From: Streptomyces sp. NRRL F-2664
GTDB taxonomy: Bacteria; Actinomycetota; Actinomycetes; Streptomycetales; Streptomycetaceae
Direction of reading: 5' to 3'
Assembly (NCBI RefSeq): GCF_000719345.1
Contig: NZ_JOFX01000031.1
Span: 1-64,000 of the forward strand
DNA: 64,000 bases
Positions 10,233 to 17,825 of the stretch are shown here, piece after piece (the stretch's first letter is position 1; every line of letters begins with the position of its first letter). Under the pieces are notes generated by a model. It saw only the letters and a program-made list of their open reading frames with translations. It made no database searches and was not told the DNA's origin. Position numbers and translations under genes: made by a program.

Positions 10233-11963
10233 ATGACCACAGACACCACCCCGCAGACGCAGACGCAGACCGCGAAGACGGCACCCGCACCCGCCGCGCT
10301 CCTCTACGCGATCATCGGTGGCAGCCTCCTCACCATCGTCAGCGCCTTCCTCGCCTGGACGTGGACCGCCGACTTCCCCGGCGACCTCACCTTCTACGGC
10401 AGCCCCGCCGACCTCCAGTACGTCACCCTGGCCGGCGCCGCCCTCACCCTCGTCCACGCACTCTCCGCGCTCGGCGTCAAGGGCTTCGGCTGGCTCACCC
10501 CCGCCGGCTCCCGCAAGGCCATCTGGTTCCTCGCCCTCGGCAACCTCGCCGCCACCTGGTTCACGGTCATCGCGATCACCGTCGTCCTCGGCGGCGTGAT
10601 CAACCTCGAACCCGGCGCCTACGTCGCCCTCGTCGGCTCCCTCGTCCCGGCCCTCGCCGCGCACAAGCTCCCCGACGACAGCCGCAAGGTCACCCCCGGC
10701 AAGAGCACGCTGCCGAACTGGGCCGAAATCCTCATCATCACCGGCGTCTTCGCCCTCGGCCTCTTCGTCATCACCTTCGGCATCGACACCGATGACAAGG
10801 AACCGCAGCTCTTCGTCGCCTACCTCATCACGGTCGGCCTCGCGGCCCTCGCCCTGACCAAGTCGGGCATCCTCGCCCGCTTCTCGGTCCTCACCGCGAA
10901 CAACCGCCAGGTCACCCTCCTCGGCACCGCGGCCGCCGCGATCGCCTTTCCGTTCATCCAGCAGAGCGGCGACACCTACACGCTGATCGCGGTCAACATC
11001 CTGATCTTCGCGACCGTCGCCCTCGGCCTGAACATCGTCGTCGGCCTCGCCGGCCTCCTCGACCTCGGATACGTCGCCTTCCTCGGCGTCGGCGCCTACG
11101 CCGCCGCCCTGGTCTCCGGCAGCACCGCCTCCGCCTTCGGCATCCACCTCCCCTTCTGGGCGGCGGTCATCGTCGGCGCCATCGTCTCGCTCGTCTTCGG
11201 CGTGGTCATCGGTGCACCCACCCTCCGCCTGCGCGGCGACTACCTCGCCATCGTCACCCTCGGCTTCGGAGAAATCTTCCGCATCGCCATGGGCAACCTC
11301 GACGGCACCTCCGGCCCCGACGTCACCAACGGCCCCAACGGCATCCCGAACATCCCCCACCTCGAGATCTTCGGGTGGAACTTCGGCGAGTCCCACACCG
11401 TCGCCGGCATCGAACTCGGCGCCTACGCCAACTACTACTTCCTCATGCTGCTGGTGATGGCCCTGGTCGTCCTGGTGTTCGCCCGCGCGGGCAACAGCCG
11501 CATCGGCCGCGCCTGGGTCGCCATCCGCGAGGACGAGACCGCAGCCGAAGCCATGGGCATCAACGGCTTCAAGGTCAAGCTCATCGCCTTCGCCCTCGGC
11601 GCCACCCTCGCCGGCCTCGCCGGCACCGTCCAGGCACACGTCAACACCACGGTCGTCCCCGAGAACTACGTCTTCGCCGGACCCGTCCCGCCGAACTCCG
11701 CGTTCCTCCTCGCCGCCGTCATCCTCGGCGGCATGGGCACCATCCGCGGCCCCATCCTCGGCGCCGCACTGCTCTTCCTGATCCCGGCGAAGCTGGCCTT
11801 CCTCCAGGACTACCAGCTCCTCGCCTTCGGCATCGCCCTCATCCTGCTCATGCGCTTCCGCCCTGAAGGCCTCATCGCCAACAAGCGCGCGCAGCTCGAG
11901 TTCCACGACGACACCGCTGACCAGGCCCCCAAGGACCTGGCCACCGCCAAGGCGGGGGCGTAA
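10233..11963 (+). CDS. livM: Branched-chain amino acid ABC transporter permease LivM with long N-terminal extension
   Basis: 576 residues from ATG 10233, 5 bases after livH. The conserved LivM part starts near residue 235 (YTLIAVNILIFATVALGLNI, VGLAGLLDLGYVAFLGVGAY, RLRGDYLAIVTLGFGEIFRI, IREDETAAEAMGINGFKVKL). The first ~230 residues hold a Thr/Gln-rich start and about five extra hydrophobic segments; classic LivM proteins are roughly 320-425 residues, so this is a clearly extended form. It pairs with LivH in the inner membrane. The extension's role is unknown. livG starts 4 bases downstream. Confidence 0.92.
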   Translation: MTTDTTPQTQTQTAKTAPAPAALLYAIIGGSLLTIVSAFLAWTWTADFPGDLTFYGSPADLQYVTLAGAALTLVHALSALGVKGFGWLTPAGSRKAIWFLALGNLAATWFTVIAITVVLGGVINLEPGAYVALVGSLVPALAAHKLPDDSRKVTPGKSTLPNWAEILIITGVFALGLFVITFGIDTDDKEPQLFVAYLITVGLAALALTKSGILARFSVLTANNRQVTLLGTAAAAIAFPFIQQSGDTYTLIAVNILIFATVALGLNIVVGLAGLLDLGYVAFLGVGAYAAALVSGSTASAFGIHLPFWAAVIVGAIVSLVFGVVIGAPTLRLRGDYLAIVTLGFGEIFRIAMGNLDGTSGPDVTNGPNGIPNIPHLEIFGWNFGESHTVAGIELGAYANYYFLMLLVMALVVLVFARAGNSRIGRAWVAIREDETAAEAMGINGFKVKLIAFALGATLAGLAGTVQAHVNTTVVPENYVFAGPVPPNSAFLLAAVILGGMGTIRGPILGAALLFLIPAKLAFLQDYQLLAFGIALILLMRFRPEGLIANKRAQLEFHDDTADQAPKDLATAKAGA

Positions 11964-11967
11964 CACC

Positions 11968-13020
11968 ATGACGACCACCACGGACACCACCACCACCACG
12001 AAGACCACGGTCCTCGAAGCCAAGGGCGTCACCATGCGCTTCGGCGGCCTCACCGCCGTCAAGGGCGTCGACCTCCAGGTCAACGCAGGCGAGATCGTCG
12101 GACTCATCGGCCCCAACGGCGCTGGCAAGACCACCTTCTTCAACTGCCTCACCGGGCTGTACGTCCCCACCGAGGGCTCCGTCAGCTACAAGGGCAAGGT
12201 CCTCCCGCCCAAGCCCCACCGGGTCACCGAGGCCGGCATCGCCCGCACCTTCCAGAACATCCGGCTCTTCCACAACATGACCGTGCTGGAGAACGTCCTC
12301 GTCGGACGCCACACCCGCACCAAGGAAGGCCTCTGGTCCGCCCTGCTGCGCGGCCCCGGCTTCAAGAAGGCCGAAGCCGCCAGCGAGGCACGCGCCATGG
12401 AACTCCTCGAGTTCATCGGCCTGGAGCACAAGGCCGACCACCTCGCGAAGAACCTCCCCTACGGCGAACAGCGCAAGCTGGAGATCGCCCGCGCCCTCGC
12501 CAGCGACCCCGGCCTCATCCTCCTGGACGAGCCCACCGCCGGCATGAACCCGCAGGAGACCCGCGCCGCCGAAGAGCTCATCTTCGCGATCCGGGACATG
12601 GGCATCGCCGTACTCGTCATCGAGCACGACATGCGCTTCATCTTCAACCTCTGCGACCGCGTCGCCTGCCTCGTCCAGGGCGAGAAGCTCATCGAAGGCA
12701 CCGCCTCCGAGGTCCAGGGCGACGAGCGCGTCATCGCCGCCTACCTCGGCACCCCCTTCGAGGGCGAGCCGGGAGCGGCCGAGGTCGCCGAGGTCGAGGC
12801 GGCCGAAGCCCACGCCGAGGCCGCGGCGGAGACCGCGCCCGAGGCTGCGGCCGAAACCGAGCCGGAGGCCGAAGCCGAAGCCGAGACCGAGGCGGAAGCC
12901 GCGGACGACGACGAGGCCCCCGCGGCCGACTCGGACACCGACGCCTCCACCGACTCGGACACGGACGCCGACGCGGACAGCACCACCCGCACCACCAGCA
13001 CGGAAGGAGAGGCCAAGTGA
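11968..13020 (+). CDS. livG: Branched-chain amino acid ABC transporter ATP-binding protein LivG with acidic tail
   Basis: 350 residues from ATG 11968. After a Thr-rich leader (residues 1-13) the ATPase domain has Walker A GPNGAGKTT, the LivG-specific NIRLFHNMTVLENVLVG, signature-region LPYGEQRKLEIARAL, Walker B LILLDEPTAGMNP and the H-loop VIEHD. The catalytic domain ends near residue 265. The final ~85 residues are almost only Glu/Ala, then Asp/Ser/Thr, a strongly acidic and probably disordered tail not found in standard 255-260-residue LivG proteins. Stop overlaps the livF start (GTGA at 13017-13020), indicating translational coupling. Confidence 0.93.
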   Translation: MTTTTDTTTTTKTTVLEAKGVTMRFGGLTAVKGVDLQVNAGEIVGLIGPNGAGKTTFFNCLTGLYVPTEGSVSYKGKVLPPKPHRVTEAGIARTFQNIRLFHNMTVLENVLVGRHTRTKEGLWSALLRGPGFKKAEAASEARAMELLEFIGLEHKADHLAKNLPYGEQRKLEIARALASDPGLILLDEPTAGMNPQETRAAEELIFAIRDMGIAVLVIEHDMRFIFNLCDRVACLVQGEKLIEGTASEVQGDERVIAAYLGTPFEGEPGAAEVAEVEAAEAHAEAAAETAPEAAAETEPEAEAEAETEAEAADDDEAPAADSDTDASTDSDTDADADSTTRTTSTEGEAK

Positions 13021-13733
13021 CCGCACTGCTCAAGGTCGAGGACCTCAAGGTCGCCTACGGCAAGATCGAAGCCGTCAAGGGAATCTCCTTCGAGGTCAAC
13101 CAGGGCGAGATCGTCTGCCTCGTCGGCACCAACGGCGCCGGCAAGACCACCACCCTGCGCACCCTCTCCGGGCTCCTGAAGCCCACCGCGGGCAGCATCA
13201 CCTTCGACGGCCAGCCCCTGGTCGGCGTCCCCGCCCACAAGATCGTCGCACTGAAGCTGGCGCACTCCCCCGAGGGCCGCCACATCTTCCCCCGACTGAC
13301 GATCGAGGAGAACCTCCAGCTCGGCGCCTTCCTCCGCAGCGACAAGGACGGCATCGAGAAGGACATCCAGCGCGCCTACGACCTCTTCCCCATCCTGGGC
13401 GAGCGTCGCAAGCAGGCCGCCGGCACCCTCTCGGGCGGTGAGCAGCAGATGCTCGCCATGGGCCGCGCGCTCATGTGCCAGCCGAAGCTCCTCATGCTGG
13501 ACGAGCCCTCCATGGGCCTCTCCCCGCTGATGATGCAGAAGATCATGTCGACCATCTCCGAGCTCAAGGCCTCGGGCATGACGATCCTCCTCGTCGAGCA
13601 GAACGCCCAGGCGGCGCTCTCCCTCGCCGACCAGGCCCACGTCATGGAGATCGGCAAGATCGTCCTCTCCGGCACCGGCCAGGACCTCCTCCACAACGAG
13701 GACGTCCGCAAGGCCTACCTCGGCGAGGACTGA
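13017..13733 (+). CDS. livF: Branched-chain amino acid ABC transporter ATP-binding protein LivF
   Basis: 238 residues from GTG 13017, which overlaps the livG stop; GGAAGGAGAGG lies just upstream inside livG. Walker A GTNGAGKTT, LSGGEQQMLAMGRALM signature, Walker B LLMLDEPSMGLSP, H-loop LLVEQN. Length and motifs are those of LivF, the second ATPase of the LIV-I type transporter. Last gene of the operon, followed at once by a strong bidirectional terminator. Confidence 0.95.
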   Translation: MTALLKVEDLKVAYGKIEAVKGISFEVNQGEIVCLVGTNGAGKTTTLRTLSGLLKPTAGSITFDGQPLVGVPAHKIVALKLAHSPEGRHIFPRLTIEENLQLGAFLRSDKDGIEKDIQRAYDLFPILGERRKQAAGTLSGGEQQMLAMGRALMCQPKLLMLDEPSMGLSPLMMQKIMSTISELKASGMTILLVEQNAQAALSLADQAHVMEIGKIVLSGTGQDLLHNEDVRKAYLGED

Positions 13734-13741
13734 CACAACGT

Positions 13742-13777
13742 GTGAGGCCCGCCTCCCTCGGGGGAGGCGGGCCTCAC
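13742..13777. terminator. Bidirectional terminator between livF and the ANTAR regulator
   Basis: GTGAGGCCCGCCTCCC (13742-13757) pairs perfectly over 16 bp with 13762-13777 across a TCGG loop. It lies between two convergent genes and can serve both. Confidence 0.85.
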
Positions 13778-13796
13778 GCATGTCCGGGGCCGGAAC

Positions 13797-14453
13797 CTAC
13801 TTCCCGCCGGCTTCCTTCTTCTTCGACTCGGCGTCCTCGATGACCACCTCGGCGACCTGCTGCATGGACATCCGGCGGTCCATGGAGGACTTCTGGATCC
13901 ACCGGAAGGCCGCGGGCTCCGTCAGCCCGTACTGCGTCTGCAGGATGCTCTTAGCCCGGTCGACCAGCTTGCGGGTCTCCAGCCGCTGCGAGAGGTCCGC
14001 GACCTCCTGCTCCAGCGCACGCAGCTCCGCGAACCGGGACACGGCCATCTCGATGGCCGGCACCACGTCGCTCTTGCTGAACGGCTTCACGAGATACGCC
14101 ATCGCCCCGGCGTCCCGGGCCCGCTCGACGAGGTCGCGCTGCGAGAACGCCGTCAGCATCAGGACCGGCGCGATGGACTCCTGCGCGATCTTCTCGGCGG
14201 CGGAGATCCCGTCCAGAACGGGCATCTTCACGTCGAGGATCACCAGGTCGGGCCGGTGCTCGCGGGCGAGCTCCACGGCCGTCTGCCCGTCGCCGGCCTC
14301 GCCGACGACGGTGTAGCCCTCTTCTTCGAGCATCTCTTTGAGGTCGAGACGGATGAGCGCCTCGTCCTCGGCGATGACGACGCGGGTCGTCAGCGGCGGA
14401 ACGTGCGACTGGTCGGCGTCGGGCGTGGGCGTCGACTCGTGCTCGGCGGTCAC
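13797..14453 (-). CDS. pdtaR: ANTAR-domain response regulator (PdtaR-like)
   Basis: 218 residues from ATG 14453. Receiver domain at about residues 22-140 with acidic pocket VVIAEDEALIR, phospho-acceptor Asp74 in LVILDVKMPVLDG, switch Thr in MLTAFS and KPFSK lysine. C-terminal ANTAR RNA-binding domain (SQRLETRKLVDRAKSILQTQ ... MSMQQVAEVVIEDA). Such proteins act by binding paired hairpins in mRNA leaders and preventing termination; the M. tuberculosis partner kinase is PdtaS. No histidine kinase lies beside it, so the partner must be elsewhere. The Lys/Glu-rich C-terminus is usual for actinobacterial members. Confidence 0.9.
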   Translation of the reverse strand: MTAEHESTPTPDADQSHVPPLTTRVVIAEDEALIRLDLKEMLEEEGYTVVGEAGDGQTAVELAREHRPDLVILDVKMPVLDGISAAEKIAQESIAPVLMLTAFSQRDLVERARDAGAMAYLVKPFSKSDVVPAIEMAVSRFAELRALEQEVADLSQRLETRKLVDRAKSILQTQYGLTEPAAFRWIQKSSMDRRMSMQQVAEVVIEDAESKKKEAGGK

Positions 14454-14501
14454 GGGGGCTCCTCGTTGCGGGGCTCTGCTGCTTGGATGAGCCTACCTAG
14501 C

Positions 14502-14530
14502 TGCAGTGCGCGATGGTCACCCGGTACACT
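14502..14530 (+). promoter_or_regulatory. Possible tRNA-Leu promoter
   Basis: A TACACT at 14525-14530 is a good -10 candidate, placing transcription start about 8 bases before the tRNA. The hexamer 17 bases upstream (TGCAGT) is a poor -35, so this is tentative. Confidence 0.35.
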
Positions 14531-14545
14531 CCGACCAGCGACCCA

Positions 14546-14627
14546 GCCGGGTTGGTGGAATGGCATACACGGATGTCTCAAACACATCTGCCCGTGAGGG
14601 CTTGCGGGTTCGAGTCCCGCACCCGGC
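14546..14627 (+). tRNA. tRNA-Leu (anticodon CAA)
   Basis: 82-base class II tRNA. Acceptor stem GCCGGGT/ACCCGGC pairs at both ends; anticodon stem GATGT/ACATC encloses loop CTCAAAC with anticodon CAA; long variable arm TGCCC-GTGA-GGGC; T arm GCGGG-TTCGAGT-CCCGC. No CCA is encoded (the following bases are ACT), normal for Streptomyces. Reads UUG leucine codons. Confidence 0.95.
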
Positions 14628-14637
14628 ACTGCGTTCG

Positions 14638-14675
14638 AAAAGTGGACGTTCACCTTCGCGTGAACGTCCACTTTT
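14638..14675 (+). terminator. Terminator after tRNA-Leu
   Basis: AAAAGTGGACGTTCAC (14638-14653) pairs perfectly with GTGAACGTCCACTTTT (14660-14675) over 16 bp with loop CTTCGC, ending in a T-run. A classic intrinsic terminator. Confidence 0.9.
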
Positions 14676-14714
14676 TGCTACGCGCAGCCACTCATGGTCA
14701 CGCACAGTTGTTCC

Positions 14715-15494
14715 ATGGAGTCCCACAGCCTCGACGTACGGCAAACAGCGCTATCCCTGTTACGCGGCGGCGCGAGAAACGCGGACGTCGCACGCCACCT
14801 CGATGTCCCGCTCGGAACCGTCAGCTACTGGAAACACATAGACCGCCGCAAACGGGGCGAGCCGGTTGCCATCCGACCGTCACTCCTGTGCCCTCGCTGC
14901 GACGGACGAGCTCTGGACCCCTCCGCCTACGCCTACCTGCTGGGCCTCTACCTCGGCGACGGCCACATCAGCCACTACGTGAAGCACAAGGTCCCTAGCC
15001 TCGTGATCACCTTGGACAACGCGTGGCCCGGCATCCAGGACGAGGCAGAAGCCGCACTGCACGCCGTCTTTCCGCACAATGCCACGTGTCGCGTGCGAAC
15101 CGTCGGAGCACAGAACATGAAGGTGTACTTCAAGCACCTGCCATGCCTGTTCCCGCAGCACGCGCCGGGGAAGAAGCACGAGCGGCGGATCGTCCTCCAG
15201 GACTGGCAGCAGGAGATCGTCGACGCCCATCCCTGGGAGTTCGTCCGGGGGCTGATCCACTCCGACGGGTGTCGGATCACCAACTGGACCGTGCGCAACG
15301 GCAAGCGCTACGAGTACCCGCGGTACTTCTTCACCAACAAGTCGGACGACATCCGCAGGCTCTGTACCGACACGCTCACCGCGCTCGGCGTCGAGTGGAC
15401 GATCCTGGCCCGCGGCGGTGACCCGTTCAACGTCTCCATCGCCCGGAAGGCGTCCGTGGCGCTGATGGACGCCCACATCGGGCCGAAGTACTAG
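14715..15494 (+). CDS. Free-standing LAGLIDADG endonuclease-like protein with N-terminal HTH
   Basis: 259 residues from ATG 14715 (an upstream GTG at 14694 would add seven). Residues about 5-45 (LDVRQTALSLLRGGARNADV, then VPLGTVSYWKH) resemble a sigma/transposase-type helix-turn-helix. A CPRC pair follows. Two LAGLIDADG-like helices are visible: AYLLGLYLGDGHI near residue 75 and WEFVRGLIHSDGCRI near 180, each with the acidic residue expected of a catalytic position, about 105 residues apart as in single-chain two-motif enzymes. It begins 40 bases after the tRNA-Leu terminator. It could be a homing-type nuclease or a derived DNA-binding regulator; activity is not proven. Its stop codon shares the palindrome CTAG with the convergent GNAT gene. 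Confidence 0.75.
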   Translation: MESHSLDVRQTALSLLRGGARNADVARHLDVPLGTVSYWKHIDRRKRGEPVAIRPSLLCPRCDGRALDPSAYAYLLGLYLGDGHISHYVKHKVPSLVITLDNAWPGIQDEAEAALHAVFPHNATCRVRTVGAQNMKVYFKHLPCLFPQHAPGKKHERRIVLQDWQQEIVDAHPWEFVRGLIHSDGCRITNWTVRNGKRYEYPRYFFTNKSDDIRRLCTDTLTALGVEWTILARGGDPFNVSIARKASVALMDAHIGPKY

Positions 15495-16075
15495 GGGCCC
15501 GGTTCGGGGTCGGTGGCGAGGCGGGCGTGGAGGTGTTCGTCGTGGTGGCGGCCGTCGCCGAAGAGGTGGGACGCGCGCAGGGTGCCCTCGGGGAGGTAGC
15601 CGCAGCGGTGGGCGACGCGGCAGGAGGCGTCGTTGCCGGTGGCGTGGGCGAGTTCGATGCGGCGGGCGTCGGCGGTGCGGAAGCCCCAGGTGGTGACGGC
15701 CCTGGTGGTGCGGGTGGCGAGGCCGCGGCCTCGGGCGGCCGGGAGGAACCAGTAGCCGATCATGGCCAGGCCGTCCGCGCGGTCGGTCCAGCGGAGGTTG
15801 ACGGTGCCGAGGAGGGCTCCGTCGGTGGCGGCGAGCACGGCGAAGGCGGCGCCTGTGCCGCGGTCCCAGCCGTCCTCGCGGGTTTCGAGCCAGGCTCGGG
15901 CGGCTGTGTGGTCGGCTGCCGGGAGGGGGTTCCAGAGGGCGATCGTCGGGTCGGCTGCAGCGGTGACGAGGTCGTCGAGGAGTTCCGGTCCGGCGGGCCG
16001 GCGGCCCCAGGGGTGGAGCTGTATGTCGCCGAGGTCGAGCGTGGTGCGGGTGAAGTTCCGTGTGGAGGTGCTCAT
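15491..16075 (-). CDS. GNAT family N-acetyltransferase (RimJ/RimL type)
   Basis: 194 residues from ATG 16075, chosen because GAAGGGCG precedes it closely and the conserved domain starts soon after. GNAT core: LLGTVNLRWTDR, MIGYWFLPAARGRGLATRTT (acetyl-CoA-binding R/QxxGxG/A loop, here RGRGLA), RIELAHATGNDASCRVAHRC, typical of RimJ/RimL-like protein or antibiotic acetyltransferases. Substrate unknown. Convergent with the LAGLIDADG gene, stops overlapping within CTAG (15491-15494). Confidence 0.88.
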   Translation of the reverse strand: MSTSTRNFTRTTLDLGDIQLHPWGRRPAGPELLDDLVTAAADPTIALWNPLPAADHTAARAWLETREDGWDRGTGAAFAVLAATDGALLGTVNLRWTDRADGLAMIGYWFLPAARGRGLATRTTRAVTTWGFRTADARRIELAHATGNDASCRVAHRCGYLPEGTLRASHLFGDGRHHDEHLHARLATDPEPGP

Positions 16076-16206
16076 GGCGCCCTTCCTACTCGGCCGTCGG
16101 GCCCGTCGCCAGCCCATTTCCTCCGGTCGGGGCAGGTCGCCGTCGCCACCGAGGGGGTGACCGCAGGGCCTGAAGTCGGCTTGGGATCACAGGGGTGTGG
16201 TGGTGT

Positions 16207-16235
16207 GCGCCGGGCCGCTCGGTGGGGCCCGGCGC
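16207..16235 (-). terminator. Terminator downstream of pyk
   Basis: GCGCCGGGCC (16207-16216) pairs perfectly over 10 bp with GGCCCGGCGC (16226-16235), 9-base loop. It lies 16 bases past the pyruvate kinase stop. Confidence 0.7.
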
Positions 16236-16251
16236 GGTGGTGCGTGGGGGG

Positions 16252-17679
16252 TCAGCGGACGGGGTCGCCGATGTGGTGGATGCGGACGAGGTTGGTGGAG
16301 CCGCTGACGCCGGGGGGTGAGCCGGCGGTGATGACGACGGTGTCGCCGGGGATGCAGCGGCCGATGCGCAGGAGTTCTTCTTCGACCTGGGCGACCATGG
16401 CGTCGGTGGAGTCGACGTGGGGGCCGAGGAAGGTTTCGACGCCCCAGGTGAGGTTGAGTTGGGAGCGGGTGGCGGGGTCGGGGGTGAAGGCGAGGAGGGG
16501 GATGGGTGAGCGGTAGCGGGAGAGGCGGCGGACGGTGTCGCCGCTCTGGGTGAAGGCGACGAGGAACTTGGCGTCGAGGAAGTCGCCCATTTCGGCGGCT
16601 GCGCGGGCGACGGCTCCGCCTTGGGTGCGGGGCTTGTTGCGGTCGGTGAGGGGCGGGAGGCCTTTGGCGAGGATGTCCTCTTCGGCGGCTTCGACGATGC
16701 GGGACATGGTGCGGACGGTGTCGACGGGGTATTTGCCGACGCTGGTTTCGCCGGAGAGCATGACGGCGTCGGTGCCGTCGATGACGGCGTTGGCGACGTC
16801 GGAGGCTTCGGCGCGGGTGGGGCGGGAGTTGTCGATCATCGAGTCGAGCATCTGGGTGGCGACGATGACGGGTTTGGCGTTGCGCTTGGCGAGTTTGATG
16901 GCGCGCTTTTGGACGATGGGGACGTGTTCCAGGGGCATTTCGACGCCGAGGTCGCCGCGGGCGACCATGATGCCGTCGAAGGCGGCGACGATGTCGTCGA
17001 TGTTGTCGACGGCCTGGGGTTTTTCGATTTTGGCCATGACGGGGAGGCGGCGGCCTTCTTCGTCCATGATGCGGTGGACGTCTTCGATGTCGCGGCCGGT
17101 GCGGACGAAGGAGAGGGCGATGACGTCGGCGCCGGTGCGCAGGGCCCAGCGGAGGTCGTCGATGTCCTTGTCGGAGAGGGCGGGGACGGAGACGGCTACG
17201 CCGGGGAGGTTGAGGCCTTTGTGGTCGGAGACCATGCCGCCTTCGATGACGCGGGTGTGGACGCGGGGTCCGTCGACGTGGGTGACTTCGAGGGTGACGC
17301 GGCCGTCGTCGACGAGGATGCGTTCGCCGGTGGTGACGTCGGTGGCGAGTCCTTTGTAGGTGGTGCCGCAGGTGTGGCGGTCGCCTTCGTGGTCTTCGAC
17401 GGTGATGGTGAAGTCGTCGCCGCGTTCAAGGAGTACGGGGCCTTCGTGGAAGCGGCCGAGGCGGATCTTCGGGCCTTGAAGGTCGGCGAGGATTCCGACG
17501 CTGCGGCCGGTTTCGTCGGAGGCCTTGCGTACGCGGTGGTAGCGCTCCTCGTGTTCGGCGTAGGTGCCGTGGCTGAGGTTGAGTCGGGCGATGTCCATTC
17601 CGGCTTCGACCAGGGCTTTGATCTGGTCGTATGAGTCGGTGGCGGGGCCCAGGGTACATACGATTTTCGCTCGGCGCAT
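16252..17679 (-). CDS. pyk: Pyruvate kinase
   Basis: 475 residues from ATG 17679 (MRRAKIVCTLGPATDSYDQI). Barrel motifs: GMDIARLNLSHG (substrate-binding Arg/Asn), KGLNLPGVAVSVPALSDKD, the active-site signature MVARGDLGVEMPLEHVPIVQ, and VMLSGETSVGKYP. Converts phosphoenolpyruvate and ADP to pyruvate and ATP. Length is normal. Streptomyces usually carry two pyk genes; which of the two this is cannot be decided here. The upstream region has a striking inverted repeat (17734-17775) that may regulate it. Confidence 0.97.
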   Translation of the reverse strand: MRRAKIVCTLGPATDSYDQIKALVEAGMDIARLNLSHGTYAEHEERYHRVRKASDETGRSVGILADLQGPKIRLGRFHEGPVLLERGDDFTITVEDHEGDRHTCGTTYKGLATDVTTGERILVDDGRVTLEVTHVDGPRVHTRVIEGGMVSDHKGLNLPGVAVSVPALSDKDIDDLRWALRTGADVIALSFVRTGRDIEDVHRIMDEEGRRLPVMAKIEKPQAVDNIDDIVAAFDGIMVARGDLGVEMPLEHVPIVQKRAIKLAKRNAKPVIVATQMLDSMIDNSRPTRAEASDVANAVIDGTDAVMLSGETSVGKYPVDTVRTMSRIVEAAEEDILAKGLPPLTDRNKPRTQGGAVARAAAEMGDFLDAKFLVAFTQSGDTVRRLSRYRSPIPLLAFTPDPATRSQLNLTWGVETFLGPHVDSTDAMVAQVEEELLRIGRCIPGDTVVITAGSPPGVSGSTNLVRIHHIGDPVR

Positions 17680-17733
17680 GGGGCGAGCCTATTCCCCTAC
17701 CAGTGGGTAGGTAATCGCTTCCTGGTGTCCTCT

Positions 17734-17775
17734 CAACAACCGGTTGGCAAAAGGTTGTTGACAATTGTTGAATGT
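17734..17775. promoter_or_regulatory. Nested inverted repeats upstream of pyk
   Basis: CAACAACC (17734-17741) and GGTTGTTG (17753-17760) form an inverted repeat 11 bases apart; GTTGACAATTGTTGAA follows directly and has its own near-dyad around CAATTG. The region is 55-95 bases before the pyk start and is AT-richer than its surroundings, so it is a plausible promoter/operator. The cognate regulator is unknown. Confidence 0.5.
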
Positions 17776-17777
17776 GC

Positions 17778-17805
17778 GTGGGGGTGCTCTGATGAGCACC
17801 CCCAC
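17778..17805 (-). terminator. Terminator of the SIMPL-domain gene
   Basis: GTGGGGGTGCTC (17778-17789) pairs perfectly with 17794-17805, loop TGAT. It separates the SIMPL gene (ends 17826) from the pyk promoter region on the same strand. Confidence 0.75.
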
Positions 17806-17825
17806 GGGCCCGTTTCGTCCGCGTT

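Noticed and set aside
14546-14675. Integrated element or attachment site at tRNA-Leu
   Set aside because: No direct repeat of the tRNA 3' end was seen downstream, and no integrase gene is in the window; only the LAGLIDADG-type gene hints at mobility.
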